The translations under genes were made by a program, and so were the position numbers. Shown here piece by piece: positions 9,557 through 18,414 of a stretch of 64,000 nucleotides of DNA. Within the stretch, counting starts at the first letter, position 1, and each line of letters opens with the position of its first letter. The notes under the pieces were generated by a model that had not been told where the DNA came from, ran no database searches, and was given only the letters and a program-made list of their open reading frames with translations. This DNA is from Flavobacterium foetidum (lineage in GTDB: Bacteria; Bacteroidota; Bacteroidia; Flavobacteriales; Flavobacteriaceae): NCBI RefSeq assembly GCF_004634245.1, contig NZ_SJTF01000017.1:1-64000 (forward strand). The letters run 5' to 3'.

Positions 9557-10503
9557 TCCTAATACTTTCGTTGCTGTTAGTTTCTTGTTTTAAAAGCGAG
9601 AAGCAGAATCAGCACGTTTCTGGAAAACCGAACACTATTTCGATTATTATTGACGATCAGCTTTGGTATGGTGAAGTAGGAGACAGCATCAGAAATAAAT
9701 TTGCATCGCCGGTCCTCGGCCTTACGCAAGAAGAACCTCTTTTTACAATCAATCAATATCCAGCTAGACTGCTCGAGGGTTTTGTAACCGACAGTCGAAG
9801 CATAATCGTGGTAAAAAAAACGACAACTGAAAAATTCGAAGTCATTCGAAGCAAAAATTTACCACACAACACTTTTAGAATTTACGGCAAATCTGTAGAC
9901 GATCTTATCTGCAGCATCGAATTGAATTCGGCAGAAATTATCAGAATGATTCGAAATGCCGAAATCCAAAAGATTCAAGATGACAATAGAAAATCGCTTT
10001 TAAACCCGGCAGTTATCAAGAATAAATTCCATATTGGTCTTGAGATTCCGACTGGTTACGAATATATGTTGCATCGAAAGAATTTCATATGGCTAAAAAA
10101 GGATATTATCAGCGGTAACACCAGTTTGTTAATTTATCAGATTCCGCTAAGGAGCTTTAATACGAAAAATAATGTTGTAAACAGCATAATTCGTATGAGA
10201 GATTCGATCGGCCGCAATATAAAAGGGCGTGAACCTAATACTAGAATGATTACTGGAGAAGCCTATGCGCCGTATTTTTCTACTACAATTCTAGACGGTA
10301 AAAAGGCTTTTGAAACCAAAGGTACGTGGGAATTAAAAAACGATTTTATGGCTGGTCCTTATATCAATTATTCTATTATAGATCCTGTTTATAATCGAAT
10401 TTTGGTCATCGAAGGATTTTGTTACTCTCCGTCAAACCAAGAGCGTGATCTTATGCTTGATTTAGAAGCAATCATAAAATCGGTTAAGATTGATAGGAGA
10501 TAG
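9535..10503 (+). CDS. DUF4837 family lipoprotein
   Basis: Predicted lipoprotein of 322 residues. The signal sequence MNKTHFLFLILSLLLVSC ends in a lipobox Cys at about residue 18. The mature part starts with 'GKPNTISIIIDDQLWYGEVGDSIR', followed by 'FASPVLGLTQEEPLFTINQYP', which is how I recognise DUF4837, a Bacteroidetes envelope family without known function. The gene follows the lytic transglycosylase by 46 bases, a pairing that may reflect a cell-envelope role (inference). A terminator-like hairpin covers its start codon, so expression relative to the upstream gene may be attenuated. Confidence 0.8.
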   Translation: MNKTHFLFLILSLLLVSCFKSEKQNQHVSGKPNTISIIIDDQLWYGEVGDSIRNKFASPVLGLTQEEPLFTINQYPARLLEGFVTDSRSIIVVKKTTTEKFEVIRSKNLPHNTFRIYGKSVDDLICSIELNSAEIIRMIRNAEIQKIQDDNRKSLLNPAVIKNKFHIGLEIPTGYEYMLHRKNFIWLKKDIISGNTSLLIYQIPLRSFNTKNNVVNSIIRMRDSIGRNIKGREPNTRMITGEAYAPYFSTTILDGKKAFETKGTWELKNDFMAGPYINYSIIDPVYNRILVIEGFCYSPSNQERDLMLDLEAIIKSVKIDRR

Positions 10504-11364
10504 TTTTTTGTTTTACGTTTCAGATTTCAGGTTTCAAGTTTCAAGTTTGTTGTGCGGACTGATTAGTGCAACTAAAATTTATCCATATTTAACCGGTTGG
10601 GTCAAATAGAAGCTAAATAGCTCCATTCAAGTATTAAAATCTAATTTGATCTGCTGAAATACTTTTGATTAGAAATTTTTCACGCAGATTTATACAGATT
10701 AAAGCAGATTTAGACAGATTTTTATCTAAGCTGATTTTAGTAGAATTGAAAAAAGTAATTCCACCCAACGAAATCATATTTATTGAAAATATAGCCCAAT
10801 GTTTCAACCTTAGGAAGCGTTCCAATGTTCTATGTCGTAATTTCTCTGTAAATCTCTCCCAAAGTTGAACTGCCGACTTTGTTCCCTAGAACAATATTCA
10901 TTTTAACGGAGAAGAATACAATACAAAAGTATAGAAATTGTGATGAAACGTAGGTAGGGCAACAATTTCATTTAACTTTAAAAAAGCGATTGCAACTTTG
11001 TAATTACCCTATTATATTACTTAAAAAACTTATAGAGGCTCTATTTCAAAACTGGATGATGTTTCTTTGAAGCAAAGTAATTTTTTCCATAATAAAAAAA
11101 AGTTTTTAAAGTAAACTAATTTTTCTAACCAAAACCATTGTTTTTAGAACCGATTGAATTTATCAGTCGGTTTTTTATTTTGGATAATTCGAAAAATACC
11201 CAGAAACCTATTCAGCAACTTTGTTGCAATATGGTTTTTTGGCTTGGATTTGTAGAATGATAATTTTAGTATAATTATTTGGAAAATAACAAATTACTTA
11301 CATTATTTTGAAGTATCACTTAACATATTAGTTTTTGAAAAAAATAGTTGTCCAAGAACGAAAA
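10504..11364. other. Intergenic region with repeat debris, no gene seen
   Basis: 861 bases without a convincing reading frame. 10512-10548 has short direct repeats of the TTTCAGGTTTCAAGTTT type, also seen near 42.95 kb. 10680-10740 has four variants of CAGATTTA/ACAGATT, related to the 'CACAGATTAA' repeats at 43.6 and 54.5 kb. From 10.75 to 11.1 kb I see nothing recognisable. A hairpin with a T-run stands at 11148-11180. Confidence 0.6.
11148..11180 (+). terminator. Rho-independent terminator (plus strand)
   Basis: Arms AACCGATTGA (11148-11157) and TCAGTCGGTT (11163-11172) pair over 10 positions with one G-T, loop ATTTA, followed by a run of T. It is 645 bases beyond the nearest upstream plus-strand gene, so its transcript is unclear. 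Confidence 0.6.
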
Positions 11365-12168
11365 CTAAACTTTCGTAATAATAAATTCAACTCGACGATC
11401 ATAATTGTCACCTTTTCCTAGCGGATATTTATTCCCGCATCCTTGATAACTCATTCTATTTTTAGAAACTTTTTTAGAGCTCAAATAGTTAAAAACCATT
11501 TTAGCTCTGTTCCAGGAAAGTTTTCTATCCTTGGTTTCCTTATCGATTCCGTCGCTGTAAATTTCTGGAGTGCAACACACATGGCCTCTAATCTCAAAAC
11601 GAATGTTTTTGTGCTTTAAAAGAGTGACCGCCATTTTGTCGAGTTCTTTTTTGGCTGTAAGAGTTAATTTTGCGCTTCCCAGATCAAAAAGAATGCTTTC
11701 AATGCAAATCCTATCACCGACCTTAAGTTTGTCTTTAAAAGAAGAATAAACGTCTTTTCCGAAACTGTTTTTCTTGACCACAATCAAATCGACTCTTCGG
11801 TTTTTGAGTCGTGTTTCGTGAAGATTCTCTACAGTATCGCGTCTAATTACCACACGACCTTTTCCTTCGAGAATGACGATCTTGCTATGGTTAAAACCAT
11901 TTTCAACCAAAAGATCTTGAATCGTTCTTGCACGGTTGTTAGACAGCCGCATATTGTAGTCATCAGCGCCTCGGTCATCGCAGTATCCGTATATCTGAAT
12001 AGATTCTACTTTGGCAGTATCTATATTTTTTATAAAATCAACAACAGCTTTTTTCTGTGAACTTGTCAAATCAAATCTGTCAAACTCAAAATAAAGGGTC
12101 TGAACAGGTTTTTGCTGTGCCGATACTGTACAAAAAAATAAAGAAAGTAAGGCCAAAGTTATCTTCAT
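11365..12168 (-). CDS. Periplasmic protein with two tandem OmpA-like domains
   Basis: 267 residues. After a signal peptide (MKITLALLSLFFCTVSAQ) two OmpA-like peptidoglycan-binding modules follow directly. Module 1 (~24-133): 'LYFEFDRFDLTSSQKK', 'IYGYCDDRGADDYNMRLSNNRA', 'RLKNRRVDLIV'. Module 2 (~157-267): 'ILFDLGSAKLTLTAKKELD', 'IRGHVCCTP', 'LSWNRAKMVFNYL', 'NYDRRVEFII'. There is no beta-barrel and no lipobox. Family knowledge: such modules bind diaminopimelate in peptidoglycan. It follows the S41 protease gene by only 3 bases and probably shares its operon. Confidence 0.82.
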   Translation of the reverse strand: MKITLALLSLFFCTVSAQQKPVQTLYFEFDRFDLTSSQKKAVVDFIKNIDTAKVESIQIYGYCDDRGADDYNMRLSNNRARTIQDLLVENGFNHSKIVILEGKGRVVIRRDTVENLHETRLKNRRVDLIVVKKNSFGKDVYSSFKDKLKVGDRICIESILFDLGSAKLTLTAKKELDKMAVTLLKHKNIRFEIRGHVCCTPEIYSDGIDKETKDRKLSWNRAKMVFNYLSSKKVSKNRMSYQGCGNKYPLGKGDNYDRRVEFIITKV

Positions 12169-12171
12169 TCA

Positions 12172-13809
12172 CTACATTTTTAAAATCGTTTTATATTCTG
12201 TCTGATTATTTAGTACACTCACTGCTCTTTTAATTTCTGAATTGTTTTTGATCAAATACTGATACAAACCTTCCTGGTACTGGTATCTCTTAATCAATTC
12301 TTCCAAAATCATGTTTTTAATCTCTTTTTGGTTTTTATCCAGCAATGTCGTTTCGCTTTTTTCTAAAGCATTCAACAATTGTTGGTATTCAGCAGTTATA
12401 GTCTCGTCTATTTTTTCTTTTTTGGCTGCTGCTAAAGTGTTTTTCAAAGCCACTTCGGTTTCAGTATCAAAAGTGATTTTGTTGGTTTTGAGATACTGTT
12501 TAAAAGCGGCATAATCTGCATCGCTAAGGGTCGGAATTTTATCGCCCAAATTCGGATTTTTGTAATAATACGTGGTGGCATAATCAAAAACACCGTCGTT
12601 TTTAATTAGGGCGTTTGCGATAGCACTTGTTTTGGCTTCTTCAAGCTCGATATCCGGCAAGACACCGCCGCCATCATAAACCGTTCTTCCTTTTCTGGTC
12701 TTAAAAGCATTATAGTTTTTGGCGTCGGTTTTCTGAGCAACGCCATTTTTATCTTTATGCGCATAATCTAAAGCTTGAATGCATCTTCCTGAAGGAGTAT
12801 AATATCTCGAAATGGTAACTTTCAATTGTGTTCCATAGGTCAAATCAACTGAGCGTTGTACCAAGCCTTTTCCGAAACTTCTGCTGCCGAGAACAACTGC
12901 GCGATCTAAATCCTGCAAAGCTCCTGAAACAATTTCAGAGGCAGAAGCGCTTCGTCCGTTTACCAAAATAGCAAGCGGAATTTCGGTATCAATAGGTTCT
13001 TTCTGAGTTTTATAGGTGTTATTGTGTTTTTCTATTCTTGATTTTGTGGTTACGATTACCTCATTTTTGGGAACAAATAAGTTGCAGATATCGATTGCTT
13101 CGTTTAATAACCCTCCAGGATTTCCTCTCAAATCTAGAACGATTTGTTTTGCGCCATCTGCCTTGAGTTTTTCCAAAGCCTCTTTTACTTCTGCAGATGC
13201 TTTTCTGCTGAAATGCGCCAAAACGATATATCCTGTTTTATCGTCAATTTTTCCATAAAACGGAACCGATTTGATATCGACTTCATCCAAAACCAAAACA
13301 GTAGTATTTGGTTTTCCTTGACGCAAGTACTTGATGTTGATTTTGGTGTTTTTAGTTCCTTTGAGCAATTGTGATGCATCGTCTTTAAAATCGGCAATCA
13401 AAACATCGCCAATCTGGATAATTTCGTCTCCGGCTTTAAGTCCGGCCTTATCAGCAGGATAATTTTTATAAGGTTCACGAACAATCAGACGGTCTTTTTT
13501 TCTAGAAATTAGTGCACCGATTCCGGTATATTCTCCTGTATTGTTTATTTTGAAATTAACAACATCCTGTTCGTTAAAATAAACCGTATAAGGATCGAGG
13601 CTGCCCAGCATGCTTTTGATGGCTTTGTCCATCAAATCTCCGGGATTGGTATCGTCTACATAGTTCGTGTTTACGGCTTTGAACAAGGTCGTAAAAATTT
13701 CGATCTGCTTTGCAATTTCAAAAAAATCCTCTTTAAAACTGGTTCCAACAAACAACATTCCCGCCGCAGCGACTGGTATAATAAATTTCTTTTTGAAATA
13801 CGGATACAT
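12172..13809 (-). CDS. S41 carboxy-terminal processing protease (CtpA/Prc-like)
   Basis: 545-residue periplasmic serine protease. An N-terminal membrane/signal segment (FIIPVAAAGMLFVGTSF) is followed by a PDZ domain around residues 90-165 ('TGIGALISRKKDRLIVREP', 'AGLKAGDEIIQIGD') and the S41 core. By comparison with B. subtilis CtpB spacing, the catalytic triad is Ser289 ('NGRSASASE'), Lys314 and Gln318 ('FGKGLVQ'). These proteases trim C-termini of envelope proteins. The gene starts 2 bases after the DUF4349 stop and is followed 3 bases later by the double-OmpA gene, so the three are one transcription unit; the OmpA protein or its peptidoglycan contact is a candidate partner (inference). Confidence 0.93.
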   Translation of the reverse strand: MYPYFKKKFIIPVAAAGMLFVGTSFKEDFFEIAKQIEIFTTLFKAVNTNYVDDTNPGDLMDKAIKSMLGSLDPYTVYFNEQDVVNFKINNTGEYTGIGALISRKKDRLIVREPYKNYPADKAGLKAGDEIIQIGDVLIADFKDDASQLLKGTKNTKINIKYLRQGKPNTTVLVLDEVDIKSVPFYGKIDDKTGYIVLAHFSRKASAEVKEALEKLKADGAKQIVLDLRGNPGGLLNEAIDICNLFVPKNEVIVTTKSRIEKHNNTYKTQKEPIDTEIPLAILVNGRSASASEIVSGALQDLDRAVVLGSRSFGKGLVQRSVDLTYGTQLKVTISRYYTPSGRCIQALDYAHKDKNGVAQKTDAKNYNAFKTRKGRTVYDGGGVLPDIELEEAKTSAIANALIKNDGVFDYATTYYYKNPNLGDKIPTLSDADYAAFKQYLKTNKITFDTETEVALKNTLAAAKKEKIDETITAEYQQLLNALEKSETTLLDKNQKEIKNMILEELIKRYQYQEGLYQYLIKNNSEIKRAVSVLNNQTEYKTILKM

Positions 13810-13811
13810 GA

Positions 13812-14660
13812 TTATTCTTTTTTTCTTCTTTTTAATCTTTTTCTAATAAAATAGGCTAATACAAAAAATATAATGACAAACGGCCAAATGCTGATTAATG
13901 AAATTAAAAAATCAGACAAACTGAAAAATCCCGACTTAACGGCAGTCCAAAGTTTGAAGCCATACGATATTTTAACGCCTTCTTTTTCGGCTACTGTTTT
14001 GTAAAATTCTATTGTGATCGTGCTTTCAGAAACACGGCTTTCCAAATATTTAAGTTGTCCTTCTTTGGCTTCGATTTCTTCGCGAATGGCCGAAATCTGT
14101 TTTTCAATTTCTAAAATCTCACTGACTTTTGTTGCTTTTTGTAAGATTTGCAGATAACGCTCTTCTAGTTTTTTCTTTGTTTTTAATCTTGATGTCAGGT
14201 CAATAAACTGTTCTGTGACGTCTTCTGCCGAGATGTTTTTTACTTCAAAATAAGAAACACCTTTGGAAATATCATTGATAAAACGGTCAAAATTCTGGCT
14301 TGGTATTTTTACAGTAAGGTTTCTGTAGACACTAGCATAATCTTTTCCTTCAGAATCGTTTATGATTCTTGCTTTGTTATTTGAAACTGCATTTTGAATT
14401 TGATTGAAAGTGTTTTCTAAATTATCAGTTTCAAACCTTAAAGTCGCTTCTTTAATGATTTTTTGCTCCACTTGTTCATCAACTTTAGAAGGTGGTGGAG
14501 GAGGTGCATTTTGTTCAACAGAAAGCATTTTGTCCTTAGATTCATGTTTTGGAGGAAGTTCAACCGTGGCGATAGCCATGTCATGTGATACCGATTCGTG
14601 AGATTGATTGCAACCCGAAAGAATGAAAAGAAAAAGAAATAAAGAAAAAATAGACCTCAT
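13812..14660 (-). CDS. DUF4349 domain lipoprotein
   Basis: 282 residues. The lipoprotein signal is MRSIFSLFLFLFILSGC (Cys17). A Pro-rich stretch follows, then the DUF4349 body ('IIKEATLRFETDNLENT', 'RNLTVKIPSQNFDRFINDISKG', 'VTEQFIDLTSRLKTKKKLEERYLQIL', a coiled coil 'ISAIREEIEAKEGQLKYLESRVSE', 'STITIEFY'). A C-terminal transmembrane helix (~248-272) ends in a basic tail. The lipid anchor plus C-terminal helix suggests it spans the periplasm (inference). Function unknown. It is the second gene after rnpA (70-base gap) and abuts the S41 protease. Confidence 0.85.
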   Translation of the reverse strand: MRSIFSLFLFLFILSGCNQSHESVSHDMAIATVELPPKHESKDKMLSVEQNAPPPPPSKVDEQVEQKIIKEATLRFETDNLENTFNQIQNAVSNNKARIINDSEGKDYASVYRNLTVKIPSQNFDRFINDISKGVSYFEVKNISAEDVTEQFIDLTSRLKTKKKLEERYLQILQKATKVSEILEIEKQISAIREEIEAKEGQLKYLESRVSESTITIEFYKTVAEKEGVKISYGFKLWTAVKSGFFSLSDFLISLISIWPFVIIFFVLAYFIRKRLKRRKKE

Positions 14661-14730
14661 AAAATTTCGATTTAGAGCTAAAACTACGATTTTTTTGTCT
14701 AAGTTGCTTATTAATCTTATGTTTTGGGAT

Positions 14731-15132
14731 TTACGATTCGGTTTTCGGTTCAGAATCTGGTGTTTTGTTTATCTGAGCTGTAAATTTCTCAAATAACTGA
14801 ATCGTTTTGGTATTGATTTCTTCAAAAGATAAACGGTCTTTGCTTTGATAAAAAAGCATAATCGAATACGACTGATCCAGATTATCCAAAAGCAAATGTT
14901 TGTTCAAACGATACGTTTCTCTCAACACTCTTTTGAAGTAATTTCGGTCAACGGCTTTCTTGAAATATTTCTTCGAAACCGAAACGCCAATTTTAGTCCC
15001 TTCTGAATTGTCTTTCGCTTGACGATAAACCAAACGAAGCGGATATTTGGAAACCGATTTTCCTTCAGAAAACAGTAATCCAATAGCCGTTCTGCTTTTT
15101 AAGCGCTCGTTTTTAGGGTAAGTGAAGTTCAT
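14731..15132 (-). CDS. rnpA: Ribonuclease P protein component
   Basis: 133-residue basic protein that assists RNase P RNA in removing 5' leaders from tRNA precursors. The start 'MNFTYPKNERLKSRTAI..LF..G' and the RNR-type motif 'GVSVSKKYFKKAVDRNYFKR' plus 'LRETYRLNK' are diagnostic. It is not next to rpmH here, unlike many bacteria; instead it heads a minus-strand group with DUF4349 and S41 genes. A TAnnTTTG element on the minus strand stands just upstream. Confidence 0.95.
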   Translation of the reverse strand: MNFTYPKNERLKSRTAIGLLFSEGKSVSKYPLRLVYRQAKDNSEGTKIGVSVSKKYFKKAVDRNYFKRVLRETYRLNKHLLLDNLDQSYSIMLFYQSKDRLSFEEINTKTIQLFEKFTAQINKTPDSEPKTES

Positions 15133-15163
15133 TTAATTCAGAAAATAATTGCAATTTGAGATG

Positions 15164-15171
15164 CAAAGGTA
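15164..15171 (-). promoter_or_regulatory. Promoter -7 element of rnpA
   Basis: TACCTTTG on the minus strand, 31 bases before the rnpA start. It lies back to back with the plus-strand element at 15232-15239. Confidence 0.45.
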
Positions 15172-15231
15172 CAATTAAACCAGAAAAACAGTGTTTGTTT
15201 CCAATTTTAATAAGTCTAAAAATATATTTAC

Positions 15232-15239
15232 TACTTTTG
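15232..15239 (+). promoter_or_regulatory. Promoter -7 element of the acyltransferase gene
   Basis: TACTTTTG, 18 bases before the ATG at 15258. It rules out ATG 15156, which would lie upstream of the promoter. Confidence 0.5.
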
Positions 15240-15257
15240 CGCATTAATTTTTTAAGC

Positions 15258-16004
15258 ATGGAAAAAATAATTTCGTATCCAATATCCGTAATTTATTATT
15301 TGTTATTTGGTTTGTGTCTGGCGGTTTTTCATCCGATACAATGGATTTGCTTAAATTTGTTTGGTTATCAAGCACACAAAAAAAGTGTAGACTATCTCAA
15401 TTTCTGTCTTTTAAAATGCACCAACCTTGTCGGAACGACTTATAAAGTAACAGGAGTAGAAGGAATTCCGAAAGGTGCTCCCATCATTTTTGTTGCCAAT
15501 CACCAAAGTATGTACGATATCGTAGCAATGATTTGGTATTTTAGACGTTTTCATTGTAAATTTGTAAGTAAGAAGGAATTAGGCAGCGGTATTCCGAGTG
15601 TTTCGTTTAATTTACGTCACGGAGGCTCTGTGTTAATTGACCGAAAAGACCCTAAACAAGCGATTCCAGTAATCAAAGGCTTGTCTGAATATATAGAAAA
15701 AAATACTAGATCTGCAGTAATTTTTCCAGAAGGAACCCGAAGCAAAACAGGTAAGCCAAAGGAGTTTGCACAAAGCGGCTTAAAAATCTTATGCAAATAT
15801 GCGCCTTCTGCGTATGTTGTGCCAGTAAGCATCAATAATTCATGGAAGATGGTGCGTTACGGAATGTTTCCGGTTGGTTTAGGAAACCGATTGACTTTTA
15901 CTGCCCACAAAGCTTTGGCTGTAAAAGATTATAAGTTTGAAGAACTGATGGAAATTACTGAAAAAACAGTGAAAGAGGGAATAAATGAGTATAAACAGGT
16001 TTAA
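15258..16004 (+). CDS. plsC: 1-acyl-sn-glycerol-3-phosphate acyltransferase
   Basis: 248-residue membrane-associated acyltransferase that converts lysophosphatidic acid to phosphatidic acid in phospholipid synthesis. An N-terminal membrane segment (VIYYLLFGLCLAVFHPIQW) is followed by the catalytic HX4D motif 'NHQSMYD', the 'KKELGSGIP' block, and the substrate-binding 'FPEGTRSKTGKP'. I chose the ATG at 15258 because a promoter element sits 18 bases upstream. The next gene is an acyl-ACP desaturase, consistent with a membrane-lipid module. Confidence 0.9.
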   Translation: MEKIISYPISVIYYLLFGLCLAVFHPIQWICLNLFGYQAHKKSVDYLNFCLLKCTNLVGTTYKVTGVEGIPKGAPIIFVANHQSMYDIVAMIWYFRRFHCKFVSKKELGSGIPSVSFNLRHGGSVLIDRKDPKQAIPVIKGLSEYIEKNTRSAVIFPEGTRSKTGKPKEFAQSGLKILCKYAPSAYVVPVSINNSWKMVRYGMFPVGLGNRLTFTAHKALAVKDYKFEELMEITEKTVKEGINEYKQV

Positions 16005-16049
16005 GTTTTAGTCCGAGCTGAAACATAAGACCCAAATTTAAAATAAGTA

Positions 16050-17042
16050 ATGTCTATAAAAAACATTAGATTAGAAGTAATGCAGTTTTTGGAAAAAAAC
16101 GTAGATAGCTTCGTTGAACAGTATTTAATTCCGGTGGAAAAAATTTGGCAGCCGACCGATTTTTTGCCTAATTCTCAAGGAGATAATTTCTTTGAAGAGG
16201 TGAGAGAATTGCGTGAAATTGCCAAAGAACTTCCTTATGACTTCTGGGTAACACTCGTTGGAGATACGATTACCGAAGAAGCGCTTCCGACATATGAATC
16301 TTGGTTAATGGATGTTGAAGGTATCGATCAGGTTGAAAATGGAGGAAACGGCTGGGCCAAATGGGTAAGACAATGGACTGGCGAAGAAAACCGACACGGA
16401 GATCTTTTGAATAAATATTTGTATTTGTCTGGTCGTGTGAATATGCGTGAAATCGAAATGACGACACAGCATTTAATCAACGACGGTTTTGATATTGGAA
16501 CTGGAACTGATCCGTACAAAAATTTTGTGTACACAAGTTTCCAGGAATTGGCAACATATGTTTCGCACAACAGAGTAGCACAGATGGCTAAAAAGTTCGG
16601 AGACAATAAACTGTCAAAAATGTGTAAAATGATTGCAGGCGACGAAATGCGTCATCATCATGCCTATAGCGAATTTGTAACAAGAATTTTCCAAGTTGAT
16701 CCAAGCGAAATGATGTTGGCTTTTCAATACATGATGAAACAGAAAATCGTTATGCCAGCACATTTCTTGAGAGAATCTGGACAAAAAATAAGCGCAGCTT
16801 TCGAGCATTTCTCTGATTCGGCACAGCGTATTGGTGTTTACACTGCAAATGACTACGTTGAGATTCTACAGAAATTAATCAATAAATGGGAAATCGATAA
16901 AATTTCAAATCTAACTGATGAAGCTGAAAAGGCACGCGACTATCTAATGAAACTTCCAGCGAGAATGGCAAGGATTTCTGAAAGATTGGTAATCCCAGCA
17001 GAATCTCATATTTTTAAATGGGTAGAACCAGCGAAGCTTTAG
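16050..17042 (+). CDS. Acyl-ACP desaturase (diiron, soluble type)
   Basis: 330-residue ferritin-fold enzyme of the plant-type acyl-ACP desaturase family; it inserts a double bond into acyl chains bound to acyl carrier protein, using O2 and a diiron site. Iron-ligand motifs are visible as 'EENRHGDLLNKYLY' and 'DEMRHHHAYSEFV', and the N-terminal 'MQFLEKNVD..VEQYLIPVEKIWQPTDFLP' is typical. It follows plsC by 45 bases on the same strand. Together these would set membrane fluidity. Confidence 0.9.
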   Translation: MSIKNIRLEVMQFLEKNVDSFVEQYLIPVEKIWQPTDFLPNSQGDNFFEEVRELREIAKELPYDFWVTLVGDTITEEALPTYESWLMDVEGIDQVENGGNGWAKWVRQWTGEENRHGDLLNKYLYLSGRVNMREIEMTTQHLINDGFDIGTGTDPYKNFVYTSFQELATYVSHNRVAQMAKKFGDNKLSKMCKMIAGDEMRHHHAYSEFVTRIFQVDPSEMMLAFQYMMKQKIVMPAHFLRESGQKISAAFEHFSDSAQRIGVYTANDYVEILQKLINKWEIDKISNLTDEAEKARDYLMKLPARMARISERLVIPAESHIFKWVEPAKL

Positions 17043-17089
17043 ATTTTAATTAGAGAATAGAAAATAGATTGAACTTAGGAATTTAATAG

Positions 17090-17155
17090 AGTAAGACTCA
17101 AGAAACTATAAACTAAGAACTAGGGACTAAGAACTAAGGACTAAAAACTAAAAAA
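17090..17155. repeat. Short direct repeats (ACTAAGAACTA type)
   Basis: Several variants of AACTAAGAACTAGG/GGACTAAGAACTAAGG stand in a row between the desaturase stop and the terminator. No coding potential. Confidence 0.5.
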
Positions 17156-17163
17156 AACATATC

Positions 17164-17208
17164 TGTTGATTGTTGGAGATTTCACTCTTTGGCAATCAAC
17201 ATTTTTTA
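17164..17208 (+). terminator. Rho-independent terminator after the desaturase gene
   Basis: TGTTGATTG (17164-17172) pairs perfectly with CAATCAACA (17193-17201), followed by TTTTTTATA. The 20-base loop is long. Confidence 0.6.
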
Positions 17209-17227
17209 TAGACGTAAAAACTTCTTT

Positions 17228-17881
17228 ATGAGCAACTCAGAGCTTATTACTAAAACCATTGCTTTTGTAAAGGAAAAACTAAATGATGCCGAAGGCGGAC
17301 ATGATTGGTTTCATATTGAACGGGTATACAAAAATGCTTTGCTGATTGCAAAAGATACTGATTGTAATCTAACAGTAGTACAATTAGGAGCTTTATTGCA
17401 TGATATCGCGGATAGCAAATTTCATAATGGAGACGAAACCATCGGACCAAAGACAGCACGTTTGTTTTTAGAGGCACAAAATGTTTCTGAGGACATTATC
17501 CTGCATGTAGTGAATATTATTGAAAATATCTCTTATAAAGGCGGAAATTTCGAGAGGAAATTCTCGTCGGTAGAATTGGATATTGTTCAGGATGCCGATC
17601 GTCTGGATGCAATCGGTGCAATTGGTGTTGCAAGAGCCTTTAATTATGGCGGATTTAAGAATAGAGCGCTGTACAATCCCGAAATCGCTCCTGTAACCAA
17701 TATGACTAAGGAAGAGTATAAAAATAATAATGCCCCGACCATCAATCATTTTTATGAAAAGCTTTTGCTTTTAAAAGACAAAATGAATACAGAAAAGGGA
17801 AAAGAAATTGCCGCAGAAAGACATCGCTTTATGGAATCTTTCTTGGCGCAGTTTTATGCAGAATGGGAAGGAGTGAAGTAG
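17228..17881 (+). CDS. HD-domain phosphohydrolase
   Basis: 217-residue HD superfamily protein. Metal-binding residues are seen in 'GGHDWFHIERVYKNA', 'LGALLHDIADSKFH' and 'DIVQDADRLDAIGAIGVARAF'. This is the YedJ/YpgQ-like subgroup of small HD hydrolases with predicted phosphatase or phosphodiesterase activity on nucleotides; the true substrate is unknown. ATG 17189 is also in frame but lies inside the upstream terminator, so I start at MSNSELITK. Confidence 0.82.
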   Translation: MSNSELITKTIAFVKEKLNDAEGGHDWFHIERVYKNALLIAKDTDCNLTVVQLGALLHDIADSKFHNGDETIGPKTARLFLEAQNVSEDIILHVVNIIENISYKGGNFERKFSSVELDIVQDADRLDAIGAIGVARAFNYGGFKNRALYNPEIAPVTNMTKEEYKNNNAPTINHFYEKLLLLKDKMNTEKGKEIAAERHRFMESFLAQFYAEWEGVK

Positions 17882-17910
17882 TTTCAATAACATCACCTTA
17901 CTAATAAAAA

Positions 17911-17942
17911 ACAAACGGCTTCAAATTTTTGAAGCCGTTTGT
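17911..17942. terminator. Strong hairpin, probably bidirectional terminator
   Basis: A perfect 15-bp stem: 17911-17925 (ACAAACGGCTTCAAA) with 17928-17942, two-base loop. It lies between the HD gene (+) and minus-strand genes. The A-run before it suits minus-strand termination; the plus side has only CTTTG. Confidence 0.6.
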
Positions 17943-17983
17943 CTTTGTGAGAGTTTGTAATGTTTCAAGAACATTATTGAATT

Positions 17984-18103
17984 TTAGAATCTAGATTTTA
18001 AAATGAAATTCATAGCGAAAGCGCATAGAAATCCAACGGAAAACCATAGTAGCCTTGAAACTCTATTGTCTCTTACAATTTCGTTTTTTTCGAATTGTGT
18101 CAT
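17984..18103 (-). CDS. Possible small single-pass membrane protein
   Basis: 39 codons from an internal ATG: a charged N-terminus (MTQFEKNEIVRDNRVSR) is followed by one hydrophobic helix (LLWFSVGFLCAFAMNFIL) and a short basic end. An in-frame ATG at 18175 would add 24 poorly convincing residues. No family recognised. It stands between a terminator and the feo group. Support is limited to the membrane-protein-like composition. Confidence 0.4.
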   Translation of the reverse strand: MTQFEKNEIVRDNRVSRLLWFSVGFLCAFAMNFILKSRF

Positions 18104-18284
18104 CTTGATGATTTTTGATTTACAAAAATAATTAGCGCATATATGAAATTTGTGCCCTAAAAGTTTTTTAAACAATAGAAAAAGACATTTTTAACCAAGG
18201 TAAAAATACAAAAGCCTCGCAAAGAATTACGAATCTCTGTGAAGCTTTATATTGAATTTTGTGAATATGTGCGGAATTAAACAA

Positions 18285-18410
18285 TTAACTACATCCGCAA
18301 TCTGTACCGTTGCCGCAGTCTTTTTTCTTTTTCGATTTCCAAAAGAATTTTCTAATCAAAAAAGCAACGGCAAATCCTAATATCGCAAAGGCAATAATTT
18401 CCTGAAACAT
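18285..18410 (-). CDS. FeoB-associated Cys-rich membrane protein
   Basis: 41 residues. One transmembrane helix (IIAFAILGFAVAFLI) is followed by a basic stretch (RKFFWKSKKKK) and a Cys-rich tail (DCGNGTDCGCS). This is the architecture of the FeoB-associated family (a FeoC-like position at the end of feo operons). It starts 4 bases after the feoB stop on the same strand, so it is the third gene of feoA-feoB. Likely role: accessory for ferrous iron transport, perhaps through its three cysteines (inference). Confidence 0.8.
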   Translation of the reverse strand: MFQEIIAFAILGFAVAFLIRKFFWKSKKKKDCGNGTDCGCS

Positions 18411-18414
18411 AATT

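Noticed and set aside
10665..10868. 67-codon plus-strand reading frame
   Set aside because: It starts in repeat DNA, has no recognisable features and an overlapping frame exists on the other strand.
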